Source: Bacillota bacterium (GTDB taxonomy: Bacteria > Bacillota > Clostridia > Christensenellales > CAG-138). From it: 64,000 nucleotides of DNA. The stretch covers positions 18,535-82,534 of the forward strand of contig JAEESS010000005.1 of NCBI GenBank assembly GCA_016286445.1, given 5' to 3'. Shown piece after piece: positions 57,822 to 64,000 of the stretch (position 1 is its first letter; every line of letters begins with the position of its first letter). The notes under the pieces were generated by a model that worked only from the letters and a program-made list of their open reading frames with translations, searched no databases and was not told the DNA's origin. The position numbers were made by a program, and so were the translations under genes.

Positions 57822-59996
57822 TTACACGCGGAATACGTCAATGACCTGTTTGATCTTCTTCAGATTGCTGATGATGATCTGCAGCTGCTCGGTGCCGGAC
57901 ACCGTACAGGTGATCTCCATCGCGGCGTATCCATCCTCGGTCGAGCGGCTCGAAAGGTCGGTCATGTTGACGTTCAGATTCAACAATACCTTCGATACCT
58001 CCATCAGCGAACCCGGCTTGTCCTCGATAAACACGCGGATCGTTGCGGAGAAGTCCGTGCGCGCGTCGACCGCCCATTCGACCTCGATCATGCGGTCGGC
58101 TTCCTGCATCAGGCTCTGGACATTTTTGCAGTCCGCGCGATGCACGGAAACGCCTCTGCCGCGCGTAACGTAGCCGACGATCGGATCGCCCGGCAGCGGG
58201 TTGCAGCAGTTTCCGAAGAACACCGCCATGCCCGGATCGCCGTGCACATAGATCCCCTTCGGATTCGCCTTATGCACCGGCTTCTTGAGAAGCTCCGGAT
58301 CGGATTCCTCGAAGCGCTTTTTGAGCTCGTCGAGACGCTCCTCCTTGCGGTGCAGGTCGATGAGCTTATGCAGGACCTGTCCCGCCGAAACGCCGCCGAA
58401 GCCGATCGCGGAATAGAGATCGTCCAGCGTCGCAAGGTTCTGACGCTTCAGGACCTCGTTGTAGTATTCCGGCTTCATCAGGATCGCAAGGCTCTGCGCG
58501 TGGCGCTTTGCGGTCTCTTCGAGCATCTCGCGTCCGCGCTGGATGTTCTCCTCGCGGTTCTCGTGCTTGAACCATTGCCGGATCTTGTTCTTCGCCGTCT
58601 GCGTCTTGACGATCGAAAGCCAGTCGCGGCTCGGTCCTGCCTGCGAATTGGATGTGATGATCTCGACGACGTCATTCGTTTTGAGCTTATAATCGAGCCG
58701 CACGACGTTCCCGTTGACGCGGGCGTGCTGGCAGTGATGTCCGACGTTCGTATGGATGCGGTACGCAAAGTCCAGCGGCGTCGAGCCGACCGGCAGGTCG
58801 ATGATCTCGCCCTTCGGCGTCAGAACGAAGACGTACTCGCCTAAAAAGTCCTTTAGGATGTTGTCGACAAATTCCTTGCTGTCCTCCGCCGTCTCATCCG
58901 CTTCGAGCACCTGCCTCAGCCACGCGGTCCTGCGGTCGAGCTCCGTCATTGACTGACGGCCTTCCTTGTACATCCAGTGCGCCGCGATGCCGTATTCGGC
59001 GGTCGCGTGCATCTCCTTGGTCCGGATCTGCACCTCGAACGGAATGCCCTTTTCGTCCATGACCGTCGTGTGCAGCGAGCGGTACAGGTTCGGCTTCGGC
59101 ATGGCGATGTAGTCCTTGAACCGTCCGGGCAGCGGCTTCCACGTTGCGTGAATTACGCCGAGCGCCGCGTAGCAGTCCGTGACCGTGTCCACGATGATGC
59201 GGATCGCGATGAGGTCGTAGAGCTCGTGGAGCGTGCAGTTGTTGCGCTGCATCTTGCGGTAGGAGGAATACAGGTGCTTCGGACGACCCGAAATGCTGCC
59301 CTCGATGTTGGCTTCTTTGAGGAGCACCTTCATCTTTTCCATGGCGCTGGACAAAAGCTCCAGCCGTTCCTTCTGCTGTACGTCGACCTGCGCCTTGATG
59401 TTCTCGTATTCCTCGGGCATCAGATAGCGGAACGAAAGATCTTCGAGCTCGCTGCGGATCGCGCCCATGCCGAAGCGGTGCGCGAGCGGCGCGTAAACCT
59501 CCAGGGTCTCCTTTGCCTTTTTGATCTGCTTCGCCGGCGTGCATACGTCGATCGTCCGCATGTTGTGCAGGCGGTCGGCAAGCTTGATGATGACGACGCG
59601 AACATCCTCCGCGATCGCAAGGAAGAGCTTGCGGAGGTTCTCCGTCTGCTCCTGTTTTTTCGTGACATACGTCTGCTTTCCGGATTTGGTGAGCTTGGTG
59701 ACGCCGTCCACGAGGAACGCGACCTCTTTCCCGAACATCTTCTCAATGTCCGCGATCTGCACGTTGTCCCCGTCCTCAACGGTATCGTGCAGCACGCCCG
59801 CGATCACGGTCGGCGCATCCATGCCCATATCCAAAAGATAGGACGCTACGGTCAAAGGATGCGTCACGAACGGCGTACCGTCGTCGCGCTTCTGATTGCA
59901 GTGCACGCGCGACGCAAACGATATCGCTTCCGCCATTTTCTTTGCCTGTTCCTCGCCGAAGCGTTCCCGGAACATGGCGATCAGCCGTTCCTCCAT
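57822..59996 (-). CDS. relA: Bifunctional (p)ppGpp synthetase/hydrolase RelA/SpoT
   Basis: The enzyme makes and degrades the stringent-response alarmone (p)ppGpp. The 724-residue product has an intact HD hydrolase (residues 30-150; VHCNQKRDDGTPFVTHPLTV and HDTVEDGD, H70 D71). The synthetase domain has YSSYRKMQRN, YDLIAIRIIVD and EVQIRTKEMHATAEYGIAAH. TGS (VLTPKGEIIDLPVGSTPLDF) and C-terminal ACT (IRVFIEDKPGSLMEVSKVLL) domains follow. The start at 59996 has GGAGG at seven bases; an ATG two codons upstream is too close to that site. Confidence 0.97.
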   Translation of the reverse strand: MEERLIAMFRERFGEEQAKKMAEAISFASRVHCNQKRDDGTPFVTHPLTVASYLLDMGMDAPTVIAGVLHDTVEDGDNVQIADIEKMFGKEVAFLVDGVTKLTKSGKQTYVTKKQEQTENLRKLFLAIAEDVRVVIIKLADRLHNMRTIDVCTPAKQIKKAKETLEVYAPLAHRFGMGAIRSELEDLSFRYLMPEEYENIKAQVDVQQKERLELLSSAMEKMKVLLKEANIEGSISGRPKHLYSSYRKMQRNNCTLHELYDLIAIRIIVDTVTDCYAALGVIHATWKPLPGRFKDYIAMPKPNLYRSLHTTVMDEKGIPFEVQIRTKEMHATAEYGIAAHWMYKEGRQSMTELDRRTAWLRQVLEADETAEDSKEFVDNILKDFLGEYVFVLTPKGEIIDLPVGSTPLDFAYRIHTNVGHHCQHARVNGNVVRLDYKLKTNDVVEIITSNSQAGPSRDWLSIVKTQTAKNKIRQWFKHENREENIQRGREMLEETAKRHAQSLAILMKPEYYNEVLKRQNLATLDDLYSAIGFGGVSAGQVLHKLIDLHRKEERLDELKKRFEESDPELLKKPVHKANPKGIYVHGDPGMAVFFGNCCNPLPGDPIVGYVTRGRGVSVHRADCKNVQSLMQEADRMIEVEWAVDARTDFSATIRVFIEDKPGSLMEVSKVLLNLNVNMTDLSSRSTEDGYAAMEITCTVSGTEQLQIIISNLKKIKQVIDVFRV

Positions 59997-60020
59997 GTGC
60001 ATCCTCCTTTCTCTGAACCT

Positions 60021-62003
60021 TTATATTTTACCCGATACGATCACCGGATACAAGAGGGCATTTTGAATTTGTTTCTTTTCCTGTACCGATTCCGTAAAAA
60101 ATCTTCCGTTTTCGTACCGCACGACTCCGATCTCAAGGAGCGGCAGCAGCGCGGTCTGCTCACGGTCGGTCAGGCATTCGCGCAGCGCGCCGCTTCTGAG
60201 CCGCGAAAGAAGCGCACGGTACATCGCGCGGATCTCCGCTTCCGGTACCCTCGGCAGAAGCTTCAGCGTCTCCGCGTCCGGCAAAGGCGCGCCGCTGCGG
60301 ACCGACCGGATGCATGCGGAGAGCGCGTCGTTTACCGCGCCGTCGATCGGCGCCTTCAAAGCCTCGGTCCGTACCGAAACCTCCGGCCTTCCGAGATAGC
60401 TGCCGAGCTCGATCGAAGCGTACGCGCGCGCAAGGCGCATTGCGCTCCAGTCCGGATAGCGGTCGCCGTTCCCAAACGAAACGATGCGCACGGAGGCCCC
60501 TTCACTGCTGAGCTTCGCCCCGATGTGGCTTCCGTCCTTTCCCATCGTTCGGACGTCCGAAAGCGTTCCCTCGATCGCAAACAGCGGCGCGCGGTTCTCT
60601 TCGCCGAACGGAGAAAGATACCCGAGCTCCCGCGCAAACGCCGGCGTGATCTCGGAAAGCGTAAGCGTGTCCTCCACGACCCGCTCCTCCTCCGGCAGTC
60701 CCATGGGAAACCGTTCCGCAAGGTCGTCCGAAAGCGCCGTTCTGAGCGTCTCAAACGCCGAAATCGCAACGGTCGCGCCTGCGGCGAGCCGATGCCCGCC
60801 GAAGCGCACAAGCAGCTCCCGATGGCGTGTGAGCAGCGCAAAGAGGTCGACGGAACCGACGCTGCGCCCGGACCCGACAAGGACGCCGTTGACCTCGGAG
60901 AACAGGAGCACCGGACAGTGTCGGCGTTCGAGAATGCGCGACGCGACGATCCCGATGACGCCGGTGTTCCAGTCCGTCCCCCGAAGTACGAGGATGCGCG
61001 GCTCGGATTCTTTGATCTGCGCCTCCGCTTCCTTCAGAATGCGCTGTTCCTCGGTGCGGCGACGGATATTTTCGCTCTCCAGCTCCGCCGCAAGCGCCTG
61101 CCGTTCGCCTTCATCCTCCGTCAGCAGCAGCCGCACCGCGCGCGTCGCGTCGCCCATGCGTCCGGCGGCGTTGATCCGCGGGGCGAGAATGAACGACAGC
61201 ACGCCCTCTCCGGCGATTTCGGTGACCCCTGCTGCATCCAGAAGCGCGGCAAGTCCGGGCTGCATGCCGATGAGCGGCAAGCCCTTTTTCACGATCGTGC
61301 GGTTGATCGCGCGAAGCGGCACGACGTCCGCCATCGTCGCAAGCGCGGCGATCGGCAGGTATTTCCCGATCCGCAGACCGAGCCCTTCCGCAAGCAGCAT
61401 CGCGACCGCCGCCCCGCAAAGGCAATGCAGCGCGGGATCCTGATCGATGCGCGACGCACAGACGACCGCATCGGCGTTCGGCAGCGTTTCGTGACAGCGG
61501 TGATGGTCGGTCACGACCGTGTCCATGCCGAGCGTTTTTGCGTAATCGATCTCCGCGTGCGCCGAAATACCGTTGTCGACGGTCACGATGAGGCGCACTC
61601 CGTCCGCGCGCATGGCGTCGACGGCGGTGTTGTTCAGCCCGTAGCCCTCCCCGAACCGGCTCGGCAGAAGGTATGCGGCGTCGGCGCCGCATGTACGCAG
61701 CGCATCAAAGAGGATCGCCGTTGCGCAGACGCCGTCGGTGTCGTAATCGCCGTACACACAGATGCGTTCGCCCTCGGCGATCGCACGCCGGATGCGCGAG
61801 ACCGCGCGGTCCATGTCGGAAAACGCAAACGGGTCGGCAAGCTCCTGCGATTCGGGATGCAGAAACGATTCGATCGCGGCGTCGTCCGCAAGACCGCGCC
61901 GCGCGAGCATGGCGGCAAACGGTCTTGTGAACCCGAAGCGGGTCATAATCTTCTGTATGACGGCGTCGGAACCATCCGTGTTTTCACGCATCACATATCG
62001 CAT
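60021..62003 (-). CDS. recJ: Single-stranded-DNA-specific exonuclease RecJ
   Basis: RecJ degrades single-stranded DNA 5'-3' in recombination and repair. The 660-residue product has the DHH motif set: ICVYGDYDTDGVCATAIL, LIVTVDNGISAHAEIDYA, VVTDHHRCHETLP and APRINAAGRMGDA. The DHHA1 part carries VRFGGHRLAAGATV. The start MRYVMREN matches RecJ N-termini, yet there is no ribosome site: the ATG sits only five bases after the ackA terminator T-run. Expression may depend on read-through from ackA. Confidence 0.95.
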   Translation of the reverse strand: MRYVMRENTDGSDAVIQKIMTRFGFTRPFAAMLARRGLADDAAIESFLHPESQELADPFAFSDMDRAVSRIRRAIAEGERICVYGDYDTDGVCATAILFDALRTCGADAAYLLPSRFGEGYGLNNTAVDAMRADGVRLIVTVDNGISAHAEIDYAKTLGMDTVVTDHHRCHETLPNADAVVCASRIDQDPALHCLCGAAVAMLLAEGLGLRIGKYLPIAALATMADVVPLRAINRTIVKKGLPLIGMQPGLAALLDAAGVTEIAGEGVLSFILAPRINAAGRMGDATRAVRLLLTEDEGERQALAAELESENIRRRTEEQRILKEAEAQIKESEPRILVLRGTDWNTGVIGIVASRILERRHCPVLLFSEVNGVLVGSGRSVGSVDLFALLTRHRELLVRFGGHRLAAGATVAISAFETLRTALSDDLAERFPMGLPEEERVVEDTLTLSEITPAFARELGYLSPFGEENRAPLFAIEGTLSDVRTMGKDGSHIGAKLSSEGASVRIVSFGNGDRYPDWSAMRLARAYASIELGSYLGRPEVSVRTEALKAPIDGAVNDALSACIRSVRSGAPLPDAETLKLLPRVPEAEIRAMYRALLSRLRSGALRECLTDREQTALLPLLEIGVVRYENGRFFTESVQEKKQIQNALLYPVIVSGKI

Positions 62004-62008
62004 ACGGC

Positions 62009-62041
62009 AAAAAAAGGGCTGCGGAAACGCATCCGCAGCCC
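62009..62041 (-). terminator. ackA terminator adjoining the recJ start
   Basis: On the minus strand GGGCTGCGG and CCGCAGCCC pair around ATGCGTTT and are followed by seven T residues; recJ begins five bases later. Confidence 0.85.
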
Positions 62042-62050
62042 AACAGTGTT

Positions 62051-63253
62051 TTACAGCGCGATCGCGGCGGTATCTCTTGCGATCGCCAGCTCTTCGTCGG
62101 TCGGCAGGACCATGACGGTGACCTTGGAGCCGGGCTTAGAAAGCACGACCTCTTTTCCTCTCGGCGCGGTGCGGTTCAGCTCGAAGTCGAAGTCGATGCC
62201 GAGGTAGTCCATGTTCTGCATGACCAGCTCGCGCGTTGCCGCGTCGTTCTCGCCGACGCCCGCCGTAAAGACGATGCAGTCCACGCCGTCCATCTCAGCG
62301 GAATAGCCGCCGATCAGACGCTTGACGCCCTGTGCGAACATGTCGAGCGCGAGCGCCGCGCGCTCGTTGCCTTCCTTCTTTGCCGCCCACAGATCGCGGA
62401 AGTCGCTGGACACGCCGGAAACGCCGAGCATGCCGCTCTTCTTGTTCATCATGGTGTCGATTTCCTTTGCGGGAACGTCCATCGCCTTCACAAGGAACGG
62501 AACGATCGCCGGGTCGATGCTGCCGCAGCGCGTGCCCATCGGAAGACCTTCGAGCGGCGTCAGACCCATCGAGGTATTGACGCACTTGCCGCCCTTTGAG
62601 CAGCTCACGGAAGAGCCGCTGCCGAGGTGGCACGAGATCACGCGGACGGAAGGATCGCCTTCTCTTCCGAGGCGCTTGATCGCTTCGCCGGTGACGAACA
62701 TGTGCGAAGTGCCGTGGAAGCCGTAGCGGCGGACCTGATACTGTTCATAGATCTCATACGGCAGGGCGTAGATGTAGTTTTTCGGCTCCATGCTCATGCC
62801 CCACGCGGTGTCGAATACGGCGACCATCGGGGTCTCCGGCATAACGGCGCGGCATGCGTTGATGCCCATGAGGTTTGCCGGATTGTGCAGCGGCGCCAGC
62901 GGGATGCACTCCTCAATCATGCCGATGACCTCGTCGGTGATCAGCACGGACTTCGTGAACTTCGTGCCGCCGTGGACGACGCGGTGTCCCACCGCTACGA
63001 TGGACTTCATGTCGGAAATGACGCCGATCTCTTTGTCCGCGAGCACGTCGAGCACCATCGCGATCGCTTCCTGATGCGTCGGCATCGGCGCGTCCTTTTC
63101 GAGCTTGTCGCCGCCCGTGGGCTTATAGGTGAGCTTGCCGTCGATGCCGATGCGCTCGCAAAGGCCCTTTGCGAGAACGCTCTCGGTGTCGATGTCGATC
63201 AGCTGATACTTCAGAGAAGAGCTGCCTGCGTTGATAACAAGAATGGATCTCAT
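62051..63253 (-). CDS. ackA: Acetate kinase
   Basis: The enzyme makes ATP and acetate from acetyl phosphate in fermentation. The 400-residue product starts MRSILVINAGSSSLKYQLID. VGHRVVHGGTKF, VRRYGFHGTSHM, ISCHLGSGSSVS, MGTRCGSIDPAI and FTAGVGENDAATRE carry the catalytic residues. One family motif is altered: the usual FDTAFHQTM reads FDTAWGMSM. GGAGGG precedes the ATG at 63253. It lies 13 bases after pta. Confidence 0.97.
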   Translation of the reverse strand: MRSILVINAGSSSLKYQLIDIDTESVLAKGLCERIGIDGKLTYKPTGGDKLEKDAPMPTHQEAIAMVLDVLADKEIGVISDMKSIVAVGHRVVHGGTKFTKSVLITDEVIGMIEECIPLAPLHNPANLMGINACRAVMPETPMVAVFDTAWGMSMEPKNYIYALPYEIYEQYQVRRYGFHGTSHMFVTGEAIKRLGREGDPSVRVISCHLGSGSSVSCSKGGKCVNTSMGLTPLEGLPMGTRCGSIDPAIVPFLVKAMDVPAKEIDTMMNKKSGMLGVSGVSSDFRDLWAAKKEGNERAALALDMFAQGVKRLIGGYSAEMDGVDCIVFTAGVGENDAATRELVMQNMDYLGIDFDFELNRTAPRGKEVVLSKPGSKVTVMVLPTDEELAIARDTAAIAL

Positions 63254-63266
63254 GGCTTTCCCTCCG

Positions 63267-64000
63267 TTACATATTCTGTGCCTGGACCGCCGTGATCGCA
63301 ACAACGGAGACGATATCCTCGACGCTGCAGCCGCGGCTCAGGTCGTTGATCGGCGCCGCGAAGCCCTGGCAGATCGGGCCGATGGCTTCCGCGCCCGCGA
63401 GACGCTGTACGAGCTTGTAGCCGATGTTGCCCGCCTGCAGGTCCGGGAAGACCAGCACGTTCGCCTTGCCGGCGACGGGGCTGCCCGGGCTCTTGAGCTG
63501 ACCGACCTTTTCGACCAGCGCGGCGTCCGCCTGCAGCTCGCCGTCCACCATCAGCTCGGGCGCGCGCTCATGGACCATTTCGGTCGCGATGCGGACCTTA
63601 TCGACGTTGTCGTGCTTTGCGCTGCCCTTCGTGGAGAAGGAAAGCATTGCGATGCGCGCGTCCATGCCAAGTAGCGCCTTTGCGCTCGCCGCGGACGAGA
63701 TCGCGATCTCGGCAAGCTGTTCGGAGGTCGGATCGATGTTGACCGCGCAGTCCGCAAAGATCATCAGACCGTCGTCGCCGTATGCCTTGTTCGGGATCTC
63801 CATGATGAAGAAGCTCGAAACCGTATTGATGCCGGGCTTCATCTTGATGATCTGCAGACCCGGACGAAGCGTATTGCCCGTGGTGTTGATCGCGCCGGAA
63901 ACGAAGCCGTCGCCCTTGCCGTCCTTGATCATCATCGCCGCAAAGAACAGCGGGTTCTTGATCATGTCGGCAGCCTTTTCGGGCGTGACGCCCTTTGCCT
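63267..64000 (-). CDS. pta: Phosphate acetyltransferase, 5' part outside window
   Basis: Pta converts acetyl-CoA and phosphate to acetyl phosphate, the substrate of AckA next to it. The frame runs off the right end of the window, so the N-terminus is missing and 244 residues remain. Visible family motifs are [16 protein letters not shown] with [53 protein letters not shown], and [16 protein letters not shown] near the end, then [16 protein letters not shown]. The arrangement pta-ackA gives the ATP-yielding acetate pathway of a fermenter. Confidence 0.96.
   Translation of the reverse strand, partial: AKGVTPEKAADMIKNPLFFAAMMIKDGKGDGFVSGAINTTGNTLRPGLQIIKMKPGINTVSSFFIMEIPNKAYGDDGLMIFADCAVNIDPTSEQLAEIAISSAASAKALLGMDARIAMLSFSTKGSAKHDNVDKVRIATEMVHERAPELMVDGELQADAALVEKVGQLKSPGSPVAGKANVLVFPDLQAGNIGYKLVQRLAGAEAIGPICQGFAAPINDLSRGCSVEDIVSVVAITAVQAQNM

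Noticed and set aside
58977..62207. Long plus-strand open frame across relA and recJ
   Set aside because: It spans two well-supported minus-strand genes and the intergenic space, has Arg/His-rich shadow composition and no recognisable domain.

Overview
The window looks like a chromosomal segment of a GC-rich, spore-forming-lineage member of the Clostridia (Bacillota), probably an uncultured gut or rumen organism. The reasons are Gram-positive style Shine-Dalgarno sites, a T-box leader on hisS-aspS, sporulation genes yabP/yabQ, HemZ, a Bacillota-type Rrf2-NifS-NifU module, and several large secreted proteins (BspA-like leucine-rich repeats, dockerins, CotH kinase, VanW). Nearly all of it is ordinary housekeeping sequence. 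No integrase, transposase, phage gene or CRISPR array is visible.

Layout. 1-3.6 kb: end of tpiA, gpmI, secG, smpB and the tmRNA gene ssrA. 3.6-6.3 kb: an accessory stretch in which three copies of an approximately 150-200 bp repeat, two of them carrying a perfect 21-bp copy of the ssrA 3' end, alternate with two cargo genes (GNAT, DUF402). 6.3-11.8 kb: a two-gene operon for a dockerin-bearing metallopeptidase and a lamin-tail/CotH-kinase lipoprotein. 11.9-15.6 kb: recX-nnr-hflX. 15.9-19.3 kb: VanW lipoprotein, HutD-like protein, zinc-ribbon miniprotein, peptidoglycan-binding protein. 19.3-22.3 kb: sporulation/cell-division operon yabP-yabQ-divIC-ppx-TM-rlmA with a SigE-like -10. 22.4-26.5 kb: rho, a secreted LRR/Fn3 protein, rpmE. 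26.5-27.3 kb: a gene-free region holding a 12-unit, 21-bp tandem array inside a 37-bp imperfect inverted repeat. 27.3-31 kb: asparaginase, a short alaS lacking C-Ala, and a DUF695/RraB protein. 31-38.3 kb: two dockerin-NlpC/P60 paralogues, psuG, malQ, a TIGR04086-like membrane protein, a transglutaminase-like surface protein and yajC. 38.3-44.7 kb: two BspA-like surface proteins with near-identical C-termini. 44.7-50 kb: iscR-nifS-nifU, then divergently a HAD phosphatase, three GNATs and an ICMT-like methyltransferase. 50-64 kb: pta-ackA, recJ, relA-dtd-MBL-hemZ, and the T-box controlled hisS-aspS-trxA-phosphoesterase-cyclase operon, all on the minus strand.

The most unusual items are the inverted-repeat-bounded tandem array (about 26870-27240), the ssrA-3'-end repeats with cargo, two promoters placed so that transcription should start at or next to the start codon (leaderless mRNAs at 18594 and 27327), a JAMM-like metalloprotease motif in the N-terminal extension of HflX, and a family of secreted proteins sharing a conserved C-terminal module. 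All functional statements come from reading motifs by eye; no database search was possible.
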